This document shows, piece by piece, positions 50,384 through 59,371 of a DNA stretch of 64,000 nt (within the stretch, counting starts at the first letter, position 1; the number at the start of each line of letters is the position of its first letter). Source of the stretch: Terriglobia bacterium (GTDB taxonomy: Bacteria > Acidobacteriota > Terriglobia > Bryobacterales > Bryobacteraceae); the NCBI GenBank assembly GCA_021325235.1, contig JAJPHN010000044.1, positions 62,001 to 126,000 on the forward strand, given 5' to 3'. The translations under genes were made by a program, and so were the position numbers. The notes beneath the pieces were generated by a model that searched no databases, had not been told where the DNA came from, and worked only from the letters and a program-made list of their open reading frames with translations.

Positions 50384-53048
50384 CGGCCGACTCTCCTGCG
50401 CCGCCTTCCTCAAGCAGACGGCGATTCTTTTCCAGTTGGGCACGGTACCCGGCGAGTTTTTCACGCAGTGAGTCGATCACCTTCGGTGGCGCTTTGCTCA
50501 TGAAAGTAGAATCGCTGAGCTGGCGCTCTGCATTCTCGATGGCGCGCTCGAGGCCGGCATTCTCTTTGAGAACTCTTTGCCGCGCTTCAGGTGAGAGCGC
50601 TCCGTTGCTCGAGAGATGCGGGGTTTGCAGCTGCAGAGAAAAGGCGAGCTTGCCTTCGGGTTCCGAATGCGATTCGATTCTGAGCCGGGCGAGTGCCGCG
50701 ATGGCCGCTAAATCCGGCTCGGCGAAGCGGACTCCCGTAGTTTTCAAACTAGCCGCGATGGTAGTCTTGGGATCGAGCTTGTGATCGGCGCGCATTTCGC
50801 GGGCGTTGGTTACGATCTGCTGCAGAAGTGTAAATTGTTCGAGCCGGATATCCGGCGCAGGCTCGGATGTAGCCGCCGGGAACTGGGCGAGCGAGATGGA
50901 TTTCGGCTGAGCTGTGTTGACGGAAGCGCCGTGAATCAGTCGTTGCCAGAGTTCCTCGGTGACGAACGGCATGAAAGGATGCAGGAGACGCAGCGCGCGT
51001 TCATAGACGGTGAGCGTGGCTTCCCAGTGCTGATCGATGCCCGAGTTTTCACGAAAACGAAGCTTCTTGATCTCGAGATACCAGTCGCAGAAATCGTGCC
51101 AGACGAAATCCCAGAGCGTCTGGGCCGCTTCGTGATAGCGATGAAGGGCGAGAGCGCGATTGACGGTTTCGGTTGCGCGGCTGAGGCGGTCGAAGATCCA
51201 GAGGTCTTCCAGGGGGCTGTTTTCGCTGACGGGAATTGCGTGTGGCGGTATCCAGCCTTCCACCCGCGAGCGCTCCATGTTCATAAAGAGCAGACGCGAG
51301 GCGTTCCAGAGCTTGTTGGCAAAGGCGCGCCCCGACTCCATGCGATCTTCTTTGAGCGCAATGTCGGAGCCGGCAGCAGCCGAAAGTAAAAGTGAGATGC
51401 GGCAGGCATCGGTTCCGTAGCGATCCATGATGACCAGAGGATCGATGACGTTGCCGCGAGTTTTTGACATCTTCTGCTTCTCGGCATCGCGCACAAGACC
51501 GTGAATATGGACTTCGCGGAACGGGACCTGGCCAGTCATCTCGATGCCGAGCATGATCATGCGTGACAGCCAGAAAAACAGAATGTCAAAACCGGTGATA
51601 AGAAGCGACGTGGGATAAAAGGTGCGGAGGTCAGCGGTATCATCAGGCCAACCGAGCGTCGAGAAAGGCCAAAGACCGGAGCTGAACCAGGTGTCGAGAA
51701 CATCGGACTCCTGCTCGAGCTCGGTGGAATGGCAATGCGGACAGGTTGCGGGGGCCTCGCGCGCGACGGTCGTTTTCGAGCAATTCCGGCAATGCCAGGC
51801 AGGAATGCGGTGTCCCCACCAGAGCTGGCGCGAGATGCACCAGTCGCGGATATTTTCCATCCACTGGAAGAAGAGCGCCTCGCGATCATCCGGAACAAAG
51901 CGAATTTTTCCGCTGCGCACCGCGTCCATGGCTTTCTCGGCCAGCGGCTTCATGTGCATAAACCACTGGGTTGAGACGAGCGGTTCAATAATGGTTTGGC
52001 AGCGATCGCATTTGCTGAGGCTGGCGGTATACGGCTCGGTCTTGACGAGCTCGCCCGATTGGTCAAGCGCGGCCAGTACACGTTTACGCGCTTCGAAACG
52101 ATCGAGATCGGCGTACGGTCCGGCAGCGGCGGTCATGCGCGCGTCCTCACCGATGACTTTGATGAACGGCAGTTTGTGGCGTTTGCCGATCTCGAAATCG
52201 TTAGGGTCGTGCGCCGGCGTGACTTTTACCGCACCAGTGCCGAACTCGGGATCCACGATAGGATCGGCGATGACCGGGATCTCGCGGCCGAGCAACGGAA
52301 GTGTGACGCTGTGCCCGTGCAGATGACGATAACGAGTGTCGTCGGGATGAACGGCAATGGCGGTATCGCCGAGCATGGTCTCAGGGCGCGTGGTCGCGAC
52401 GGTGATGAACTCGTCGGTACCAGTGATGCGGTAGCGGACGTGCCAGAGATGGCCGGCGGTTGCCTCGTGGTTGGTTTCGAGATCGGAAATAGCGGTGTGG
52501 CAGCGAGGACACCAGTTGACCATGTACTCGCCGCGATAGATCAGCCCTTTGTCCCAGAGACGCACGAACGCTTCGCGGACGGCGCGCGAGAGTCCCGGAT
52601 CCATGGTGAAACGTTCGCGCGACCAGTCGACGCTGGCGCCTTCACGGCGAATCTGAGTATTGATGCGGCCGCCGTATTCCTCTTTCCACTGCCAGATGCG
52701 GCGCTCGAATTCGTCACGGCCGAGCTGCTGCCTGGTGATCTTCTCCGAGGCGAGCTGGCGTTCTACGACCATTTGCGTCGCGATGCCGGCGTGGTCTGTG
52801 CCAGGGAGCCAAAGTGTAGCTTCGCCCCGCATTCTGTGCCAGCGCACGGCGGCATCCATCATGGTGTGCTCGAAAAAATGTCCGATATGCAGTGAGCCGG
52901 TTACATTCGGCGGCGGGATCACGATGGAAAAGACTCGTTGTTCCGGCGCGACATCCTTCGTCGGAACGTGATAAATGCCGGATTCGATCCACCACTGAGC
53001 CCAGTGCGGTTCGAAGCGCTGAGGCTCGTAGACCTTCTCAAGTTGCAT
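50376..53048 (-). CDS. valS: Valyl-tRNA synthetase
   Basis: 890 residues. The HIGH motif is in PPPNVTGSLHIGHFFEHTMMDA. KMSKTRGNVIDP is the KMSKS loop. PKCHTAISDLE-type CPRCHTAISDLETNHE and GDTAIAVHPDD belong to the editing domain. The C-terminus has the expected valyl-specific coiled coil (AIENAERQLSDSTFMSKAPPKVIDSLREK). It charges tRNA-Val and proofreads threonine. First gene of the operon valS-nadC-birA-48078. Confidence 0.97.
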   Translation of the reverse strand: MQLEKVYEPQRFEPHWAQWWIESGIYHVPTKDVAPEQRVFSIVIPPPNVTGSLHIGHFFEHTMMDAAVRWHRMRGEATLWLPGTDHAGIATQMVVERQLASEKITRQQLGRDEFERRIWQWKEEYGGRINTQIRREGASVDWSRERFTMDPGLSRAVREAFVRLWDKGLIYRGEYMVNWCPRCHTAISDLETNHEATAGHLWHVRYRITGTDEFITVATTRPETMLGDTAIAVHPDDTRYRHLHGHSVTLPLLGREIPVIADPIVDPEFGTGAVKVTPAHDPNDFEIGKRHKLPFIKVIGEDARMTAAAGPYADLDRFEARKRVLAALDQSGELVKTEPYTASLSKCDRCQTIIEPLVSTQWFMHMKPLAEKAMDAVRSGKIRFVPDDREALFFQWMENIRDWCISRQLWWGHRIPAWHCRNCSKTTVAREAPATCPHCHSTELEQESDVLDTWFSSGLWPFSTLGWPDDTADLRTFYPTSLLITGFDILFFWLSRMIMLGIEMTGQVPFREVHIHGLVRDAEKQKMSKTRGNVIDPLVIMDRYGTDACRISLLLSAAAGSDIALKEDRMESGRAFANKLWNASRLLFMNMERSRVEGWIPPHAIPVSENSPLEDLWIFDRLSRATETVNRALALHRYHEAAQTLWDFVWHDFCDWYLEIKKLRFRENSGIDQHWEATLTVYERALRLLHPFMPFVTEELWQRLIHGASVNTAQPKSISLAQFPAATSEPAPDIRLEQFTLLQQIVTNAREMRADHKLDPKTTIAASLKTTGVRFAEPDLAAIAALARLRIESHSEPEGKLAFSLQLQTPHLSSNGALSPEARQRVLKENAGLERAIENAERQLSDSTFMSKAPPKVIDSLREKLAGYRAQLEKNRRLLEEGGAGESAGV

Positions 53049-53197
53049 GGGAAATTTCAGCGTAACATCGGGAAACAGGTGTCGAATTCGGTGCGATTCC
53101 GGGGCGGGACGGTGTTGGATGAGGGGTGTGGTTTAATAAGTGAAGTCCCGCTTGCGCCGAGGCGAAGTGAGCCTGGATGACGAAGCGAGAGCGATGC

Positions 53198-53272
<75 letters not shown>

Positions 53273-53279
53273 AATTAAG

Positions 53280-54119
53280 TCACTGTAAATACGACGACTT
53301 AGCGGATTCCGCAGATTCCTTGACCTCTTCGACTGTGCGAACTTGGCCGGGCAGTGTGCGAATTGTGCGTTCTGCCGCCGCTTGTTCGCGCTCCCGCAAG
53401 TAACGCTCCATCTTCTCGCCGGCCGCATGGACGTCGCGCTCGTCGATGATGTTGTAGCGGTCGAGCATGGCCCGCGTCTTCCAGCCGACGATATCGAGAA
53501 CCTGCTTCTCCGGGACACCGGCACGGATCATGTTTCGCGCTGCCGTTCGGCGCAGATCATGGATGAGGAGTTCGGGCACGCCGGCACGGACTCGCGCCTT
53601 CTGCCAAGCGGTTTTCACTTCCCTGATGCCGCGGCCGCGCCAGGCAACGATGAACGAGCACTCGGGATCACGCGCGGAAAACGCCATGTCCAGCCATGCC
53701 TGTATCTCGCCGTAGAGTGGTGCCACTCGGGCTTTCTTCCCCTTGGTCTGGCGCTTCTCCAAACGGATCACGTTTCCATCCCAATCGACTTGATCCCAAC
53801 GAAGATTCAGAATCTCGCCGCGGCGCATACCGAAGTGATAACCGATAACCAGAATCAGCTTCTGATGATCCGGCAGTTCCTCGCGGAGGAGAACGTACTG
53901 CTCGTGTTCGAGGAAACCCTCGCGCACGTTGTTCTCTTGGAGCAGCAGGTCCCTGATATTTGGCCCGACGTAGATAAGAGGCGGAAGTGCTCTGAGTCCC
54001 AGTGCATAGGCGTGCCGCAGCGCCTCAAGCCAACGGTTAATGGTCGCATTGGCGTACTCTTTTGTCTGTTTCTGATCAATGAAAGCTTCGATGTGCTTCG
54101 ATTCGAGGCGCGCGCCGCA
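53280..54119 (-). pseudogene. Truncated tyrosine recombinase/integrase next to tRNA-Asn
   Basis: The frame is open from a TAA at 54120-54122 to 53280 but has no upstream start; the longest start-initiated piece is 215 residues from the GTG at 53927. The catalytic domain is visible: MRRGEILNLRWDQVD (Arg), HDLRRTAARNM (His-x-x-Arg), VGWKT (Trp in place of His) and MLDRYN (Tyr). An N-terminal core-binding-like part (ESKHIEAFIDQK, NRWLEALRHAYALGLR) is also encoded, but the first 100 or so residues expected of such enzymes are missing. It is probably a relic of the element that used the tRNA-Asn site. Confidence 0.8.
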
Positions 54120-54968
54120 TTAAAGAGTCGAGCGTGCCAAACGCGCCGTAGCCGCTCGGGAGGCGAAACGAGCCGCGCTTAAACCGCGGCGGCCAGCGGC
54201 GCGCTAGGCTGCGTTCTTACTCACAATTTCGGGGTGCTGGAGCATTAGGCGATGCCCGTCGATTGATCCTAGCGCGTTCTGGCGGGTCGTTTTTTGCTAA
54301 AGCCCGGCCAAAGCGCCATTCTGAGGAAGTAGAGACTGAAAAACTGCGAATCGCCGAAAGCGCGGCTGCCACGCACTGAATTCCGGAATCCGGCTCGAAC
54401 CGAGGTCCGATCACCGGAACCGGTTTCGCCAGGTTCGAAGGCCGGCGCGCGGCGGTGGCTGCGGCGTCGGACGGTGACCATCCTTTCGGAGGACCCACCC
54501 CTCCCCCACAGCCCAAAATCGCAACCTCCTGACTCCGGGGGCTAAAGTTGAAATCCCATGCGCGCACTCTGGCGCGGATGCGAAGCATTCGAGTACTGCG
54601 GCAGCGAGGCGGCGATTTTGGCGCGGCTTCGAATTCGGAAGCCGGCGGAGATCGCTTCACGCGGTGCGATGATGGAAGGGCCCCCTGTGGCCGGAACGGG
54701 AAAGCTCCGCCTAAGGCCGAGTAAAATCCAGAGTGTAAATTAAGGCCTTGATAATGCCAGCCGAAGCTGTCTCCAGTGAAGTTCTCAAGGCTTACGCGAA
54801 AGGAGATAGGCAACGGCCTGGCCAAGGGCAGGATAGAGCGAGACGAGCTGGCAGGCACGCTGGTAGCAATGTTCGCTTAAGCGAGTTTTCTGTTCCGTTG
54901 CGCTCGGCCCGGATTCGCCGCGGCGCGCTTACACCGGTTTTGCGGCCGATTGTTTCCGGAGCGGTTGG
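54120..54968. other. 849-bp stretch with no recognisable gene
   Basis: The only long frame, on the minus strand at 54217-54858, has no coding-like composition or domain and is rejected. The stretch has small inverted repeats (for example ATTCCGGAAT near 54380) and GC-rich segments. A short plus-strand frame ending near 54875 contains GNGLAKGRIERDELAGTLVAMFA, possibly a decayed gene end. It sits between the broken integrase and the immunity-like gene, as expected of a decaying island. Confidence 0.5.
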
Positions 54969-55727
54969 CTATTTCCCCGTCGCCAGATCGGGCAATTTCA
55001 CCCCGTGCGCTTTCAGGAAGTTGTAGCACTTGACTTTATAGGAATAAAGGGGGGAATCGGGCTTCGTAGCGTATGGGTTTTTGAAGGCAATATAAAAATT
55101 GTTTGGCAAATTGGCGTAATCGAATTGTGCTCCCAGTTGCAGCAAACACCATGTCACATCCCAGTCCTCTGCAATCGCAGCATCCAGCACAAGCGGATCG
55201 TCGGACCGGGTCCGGGCATTGATATCTGTACCTGCTTCTTTCATGAGCCGTATAGCTGAGCAATCGAAATCATTCATAAACCGCATGATGATTGGGTCTC
55301 CACCGGCATCCCGGGTATTCGGATCCCCTCCTGCGGCAAGTGCCAGCTTCAGGTAATCTGGATCTTTTTTGTACGCCCTGACTGCGAGCGTCATTGCATT
55401 ATCTTTCTCCTCATCGCGCCGATTCGGGTCGGCCTTCAATTCCAACAGCTTTTTGTAGGCGTTCTTTTTGAAGTGCCCTAGCGCCCACTCGAGCGGAGTC
55501 GTGCCGTGTAACCCCTTCGCGTTCACATTCGCGCCGTTCCGTACCGCCTGATCGACTGCAGCCGGATCGTCGGCATCGATCGCACGTTGTAAAGCTATAT
55601 CCTTCCCGTAGAACCAATCCATTTGCTTTTTTTTTCCCTGTGGAGCTGCGCCACACGCGGTCAGCGCAACACTCCAAAGCACCACGACGGCAGCTCCGAT
55701 TCGGAAGGGTGCCGTTATCGGCCGCAT
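54969..55727 (-). CDS. Ankyrin-repeat lipoprotein, candidate immunity protein for the VgrG effector
   Basis: 252 residues. A lipoprotein signal with lipobox LTAC (C25) is followed by ankyrin-like repeats (LQRAIDADDPAAVDQAVRNG, ANVNAKGLHGTTPLEWALGH, ADPNRRDEEKDNAMTLAVRA, GTDINARTRSDDPLVLDAAI). Periplasmic ankyrin-type lipoproteins are known to guard against T6SS lipase effectors. Its start overlaps the last 13 bp of the shifted effector frame ending at 55715, so the effector and this gene were once translated together. The immunity role is inferred from position and export. Confidence 0.7.
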   Translation of the reverse strand: MRPITAPFRIGAAVVVLWSVALTACGAAPQGKKKQMDWFYGKDIALQRAIDADDPAAVDQAVRNGANVNAKGLHGTTPLEWALGHFKKNAYKKLLELKADPNRRDEEKDNAMTLAVRAYKKDPDYLKLALAAGGDPNTRDAGGDPIIMRFMNDFDCSAIRLMKEAGTDINARTRSDDPLVLDAAIAEDWDVTWCLLQLGAQFDYANLPNNFYIAFKNPYATKPDSPLYSYKVKCYNFLKAHGVKLPDLATGK

Positions 55728-56176
55728 TCCCGTAAGAACCGCTCCATCGCTGCCCGGTCTTCCTTGGCCTGTCCCTCCATCGGGCCGACCACGTTACTGA
55801 TCTGATGCTGCGCCAGATGCCCCAGATTAGGTCCGGGCAGATTGCCGCCCAGCAGTTCTCCGGCTGCGCTCATGCCAGGAATAGTTTCCACATCGTTTGC
55901 GCGGACGGGCGGGAACAGCCGAAACGGGCGGCCTACGGCTGCGTCCGCCTTGGCTTTTGCAATCATCTGGTCCAGGCTGTGCAAATAGTCTTGCCTTGTT
56001 TGCTGGAAGGCGGGGTCGGCTGGCGTGGTCGCTTTCGCAATGAGATCGCTGGGAGGAATGCCGCCGGCTGCAATGATACTCGACATTTGAGCTTGCGCCG
56101 CCTGTTGTGCCTCGAAGCCGGGATAGGTCTCCGGGCTTTGATAATCGAGCGAGATCGGATTCGGAATTCGGCGCCA
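55715..56176 (-). pseudogene. C-terminal fragment of the VgrG-linked lipase-like effector, in another frame
   Basis: This frame opens after a TGA at 56177-56179 and reads NPISLDYQSPETYPGFEAQQ, RQDYLHSLDQMIAKAKADAA, FPPVRANDVETIPGM and LGHLAQHQISNVVGPMEGQA, ending LRECGR at 55715. These look like the C-terminal part of the lipase-type effector and end exactly at the immunity-like gene, so this is probably the original C-terminus. The upstream VgrG frame leaves this register at about 56160. Between the two there may also be a deletion that removed part of the effector core. Confidence 0.65.
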
Positions 56177-58493
56177 TCAGCGCACCCTCTTGCACCAGAC
56201 CGCCGCCCTTGGAATAACCAGCGAAATCGAAAGCTACATCATGCTTGATCAATTTCTGCGTGAGCTCGCGCATGGCTTTGTACTGGTTACTGTCCAGGCC
56301 GGTGGCATTATCGGTATTCGTTTTCCAGTCCGAAAGCGAATGCGGCTCGGTGTCGCGTGGCACGAGAATCAATTTGCCGGTTGCATCGTCGCGATACATG
56401 GCGGCTCGAAAGCCATTATTGTCTTGCTGTAGATCGTCATTTTTGATTGTTTTTGGCGGCAAACCCAGCGCCTTACTCAATTCGGCACCCGTGTCCGGCA
56501 GCCGCGTAATGCAGGGTTTGCCTTTTGCCGCGCTGCCCGGTTTGTCGCCGAGTTCGTTCACATCCTGTGCGGCGCGCGCATAAGGCAGCGCCTGGTTGTA
56601 CTTTTGAAAGCGTGCTGCGCGGCCCTGCATCTCGGCGGCTTTATTCAAACAGTGCGATTGGTCGGCCGGAAACCAAGTCGGGCCATTTTGCGGCAGCTCG
56701 CCGGGCATGCCGGATTTCTGCCACATCGCTTGCGCCCGCGCAACGGCTTGCTGTGCCAGTTCGTTGTCTTTGTCGCGCGCGATCGCGCAGGGGCCTTTCT
56801 TCTGCGGAACTGGTTGCGCGGCTTTCGGCGCCACCGGGACAACCGGAGTACTCGGCGCAACGGGAGGGCTGACGGGCTGCAAATGAGCCAGAGGCGCCGC
56901 CGCTGTGCTCGCTGGTCCCGCTGCGGCGTCGCCCGCCTCGCGCGATACGTATTTGCCGTGCAGATGGATGCGGCCGTTCGGGGCGGAAATCAGAATGTCG
57001 CCGTTGGCGTTCGAGAGCTGGATCATCGAACGGCCGGTCTCGGTGGCCTTTTCGAACATCGAGAGCTTCAGATTTTCCGGCGTAGCGAAGGAGATCGCCT
57101 CCTTGCCGGGCTTATCGACCATCTGGACACGGTTGCCGCTTTTGGTGACGATGCGCTTGACGTCGTTCGGTTCGTACTCGCCGCCCCAGAAGTCCTCGGT
57201 GGGTGCGGTATCGACGCCGTTCCAGACCGAGCCAAGGATTACGGGACGCTCGGGATCGCCGTCTTCGAATACCACCACCACTTCATCGCCAACTTCGGGT
57301 TGAAAAAAGAAGCCGCGGCTTTGGCCGGCGTGCGGGGTCATCATGCGCGCCCACAGCATCGGTTCGCCCTGCTCCTGCCACCAGAAGCGAATGCGGTACC
57401 GGCCCACGCCGAGCGGATCGCTGTGTTCGACGATGCGCGCGGGAAACACGCCGTCGGCAATCGGACACAACGGCGCCTGCGGCTCCATCCATTTCGTCCA
57501 GGGCGTGCACCAGAATTCGTTCTCGTAGCCGTGCAGCGTCCAGCGGTGAATCACCTTCGTGAGCCCGTAGCTGCCGCTGGCATCGAGCGCGCCGTCGATC
57601 TCTACTTTGTCGCCGGCCTTTAAGCGCAGAACGCGGCTGATGCCGTGGCCGATGACCTGCGCGCCGAGAGCGCGTTCGCTCTCGAGCCGTAGCCGCTGCT
57701 GGTAATCGCCCAGCGTGGGCACGCGGCTGCGCTCGAAGACATAGCCGGGCGGCAAGGCCTGCGAGCTTTGCTCGACGGCATTCGCGAGCGGGCCGCTGGC
57801 GCCAGTGAACGCGGGCGGCTGCGCAATAGCGGTGTAGGACTGGCTTTGCATCACCAGCGGATCGTAGTGTGCGCCGTTCATGGACGGAGCCGCCATACCG
57901 CCGCCTGCTTCGAAGCTCAGCAGGCCCATCTCCTGCTGGAAGGTAGCGGTGGTGCCTGCCTGAAACTGATCCAGAATCTCGATGCCGCTCGTGGTGGCCC
58001 GTATCCATGCGCCGTGATCGTCGGCCAGGCGCAGCAGGAAACGGTAATCGGTCTCGCCCCATTGCACGTACTGTTTGGGTGCGAGCTGTGCGCCAGCCTG
58101 TACTTTGGCCGAGATGCCGGTGAAACCCGCCGCCTGAGACGCAATGGCGCTGAGCGCGCTAGTGGTGTAGCAGAAGTAGCGCGGCGCTAGATCGGTCTTG
58201 TAGCTCTGCGAAACGGCTACCAGATGGCCGCCATAGTTGCCGTACGCCAGATAGCGGAGTTCGGATTTGAGAACGAAGCCTTCGAAGACGGTGCCCTGCG
58301 CGCCGTCCTGATCGTAGGCGAATAGCGAGCAGGGCTTGCCGAGATAGCTTTCGTAGTGCGGCCGCTCGTCGCTGGTCTGGCGGAACTCGACTTCGAGAAC
58401 CCAATGGCGGTTCAGTTCCTGGGTCACGGATACGGTATCGAGCAGAGCGTTGCTGAGCAAATCGTCGCCGATTCTCAGATAAGCCGGATTCAT
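55827..58493 (-). CDS. vgrG: VgrG spike protein with a C-terminal lipase-like effector domain, frameshifted near 56160
   Basis: 888 residues as it stands. Residues 1 to about 520 are VgrG (PAYLRIGDDLLSNALLDTV; gp27-like domain; GSVWNGVDTAPTEDFWGG and VTKSGNRVQMVDKPGKEAI of the gp5-like needle). A Pro/Ala linker spans about 525-575. The effector begins at KKGPCAIARDKDNELAQQAV and contains IKNDDLQQDNNGFRAAMYRD, DSNQYKAMRELTQKL and FAGYSKGGGL, with GxSxG nucleophile Ser near residue 761. After about residue 777 the frame turns into non-native sequence (LARLSKPGDLSRLRGTTGG...), while the natural continuation lies in the next frame (55715-56176). It acts in type VI secretion; no other T6SS genes are present. 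Confidence 0.85.
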   Translation of the reverse strand: MNPAYLRIGDDLLSNALLDTVSVTQELNRHWVLEVEFRQTSDERPHYESYLGKPCSLFAYDQDGAQGTVFEGFVLKSELRYLAYGNYGGHLVAVSQSYKTDLAPRYFCYTTSALSAIASQAAGFTGISAKVQAGAQLAPKQYVQWGETDYRFLLRLADDHGAWIRATTSGIEILDQFQAGTTATFQQEMGLLSFEAGGGMAAPSMNGAHYDPLVMQSQSYTAIAQPPAFTGASGPLANAVEQSSQALPPGYVFERSRVPTLGDYQQRLRLESERALGAQVIGHGISRVLRLKAGDKVEIDGALDASGSYGLTKVIHRWTLHGYENEFWCTPWTKWMEPQAPLCPIADGVFPARIVEHSDPLGVGRYRIRFWWQEQGEPMLWARMMTPHAGQSRGFFFQPEVGDEVVVVFEDGDPERPVILGSVWNGVDTAPTEDFWGGEYEPNDVKRIVTKSGNRVQMVDKPGKEAISFATPENLKLSMFEKATETGRSMIQLSNANGDILISAPNGRIHLHGKYVSREAGDAAAGPASTAAAPLAHLQPVSPPVAPSTPVVPVAPKAAQPVPQKKGPCAIARDKDNELAQQAVARAQAMWQKSGMPGELPQNGPTWFPADQSHCLNKAAEMQGRAARFQKYNQALPYARAAQDVNELGDKPGSAAKGKPCITRLPDTGAELSKALGLPPKTIKNDDLQQDNNGFRAAMYRDDATGKLILVPRDTEPHSLSDWKTNTDNATGLDSNQYKAMRELTQKLIKHDVAFDFAGYSKGGGLVQEGALMAPNSESDLARLSKPGDLSRLRGTTGGASSNVEYHCSRRHSSQRSHCESDHASRPRLPANKARLFAQPGPDDCKSQGGRSRRPPVSAVPARPRKRCGNYSWHERSRRTAGRQSART

Positions 58494-58696
58494 CGTGTCC
58501 CGGGGTTTGATACCCGTTCAAACAATGTACCAGTGGGCTTGCGACGAGGTTTCTACGGTTGATACGATACGCCCGGGCCTGTGCCGAAACACGTTGCATC
58601 GCAAGTAGCTGTAATCTTCCGGAGGAAGCGCGATACACAGGCGGTCTCTTCGCGCTTCCCATGGATAAGACTTGAGCTACAAGGGAGGATGATTGG

Positions 58697-58771
58697 CGTC
58701 CCCAAGGGGATTCGAACCCCTGTTATCGCCGTGAAAGGGCGGTGTCCTAGGCCGGGCTAGACGATGGGGAC
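58697..58771 (-). tRNA. tRNA-Glu (TTC)
   Basis: A cloverleaf on the reverse strand: acceptor GTCCCC/GGGGAC, T-arm AGGGG-TTCGAAT-CCCCT, anticodon loop CTTTCAC (anticodon TTC at 58733-58735), discriminator G and encoded CCA at 58694-58696. The base of the anticodon stem has one C-A mismatch (C27-A43). It marks the right side of the island-like segment beginning at tRNA-Asn. Confidence 0.93.
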
Positions 58772-58804
58772 GCTTTCGGCGCGGGGACTTTCTCAATGTA
58801 GCAG

Positions 58805-58833
58805 ATGCCCGAAACCACCCCGGTTTCGGGCAT
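58805..58833. terminator. Hairpin between cytochrome c and tRNA-Glu
   Basis: GCCCGAAACC-ACCCC-GGTTTCGGGC is a perfect 10-bp stem, extended to 12 bp by flanking A-T pairs. It lies 18 bp downstream of the cytochrome c stop. No T-run follows on the minus strand, so it is a weak or rho-assisted terminator at best. Confidence 0.5.
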
Positions 58834-58850
58834 GCAAGGAAGCCGCGCGA

Positions 58851-59192
58851 TCAGAGCGTGTGCAGATACGCCAAGACGTTGGCTTTTTCGTCGGCCGAAA
58901 GCATGTCCTTATAAGGAGGCATGCCGTTGCCGCCGTTGTTGATCTGGTCGAGCACGTTGGCATCGTTCACCGGTTTGCCGCTCTGCAGCGTCTTGCGTTT
59001 GAACAAGCCCTTGAGAGACGGGCCCATCTTCTTTTCGTCGGTGTCGACGTTATGGCACATTGCACACTGCTCAAACGTCTCTTTGCCTTTGGCAGCATCG
59101 CCTTTCGATGCAGACTGGGCGGCGGAAATCCCAGCGGACAGGGAAGCGCAAACCAGCATCGCGCTGAGGGAGGTAAAAGTCAGGCGTTTCAT
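58851..59192 (-). CDS. Small monohaem cytochrome c (class I)
   Basis: 113 residues. Signal peptide MKRLTFTSLSAMLVCASLSAGISAA. One haem site, CAMCH, with the methionine ligand in GNGMPPYKDML and the end helix SADEKANVLAYLHTL, like class I cytochromes c of soluble electron carriers. It probably shuttles electrons in the periplasm, perhaps for the dehydrogenases elsewhere in the window. It begins 23 bp before a TGATCTATGTCGATCA sequence (59216-59231) of partial symmetry. Confidence 0.9.
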   Translation of the reverse strand: MKRLTFTSLSAMLVCASLSAGISAAQSASKGDAAKGKETFEQCAMCHNVDTDEKKMGPSLKGLFKRKTLQSGKPVNDANVLDQINNGGNGMPPYKDMLSADEKANVLAYLHTL

Positions 59193-59371
59193 TGTGCAAT
59201 CTCCAGGAAAAAAGTTTGATCTATGTCGATCAATCGTTTACAGTCTACAACTAGCGACGACGGCGGATGCGCGAATGATACGCAAAAGCTGAGCGAATGA
59301 AACGAGATTAACAATAGGGAAGCTTAACCCGCGCAAGGCTCGAATCGTCGCGCTCGCGCGATTGCGGGATA

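Noticed and set aside
54217-54858. 213-residue minus-strand ORF in the gene-free region
   Set aside because: Serine/arginine/proline-rich composition, no domain or signal, and no plausible start context; it looks like a chance frame in GC-rich DNA.
53280-58771. Second copy of the tRNA-Asn 3' end (attR) within the window
   Set aside because: No repeat of the GGTTCGAATCCTACC region was found by eye; the right boundary may lie outside or be lost.
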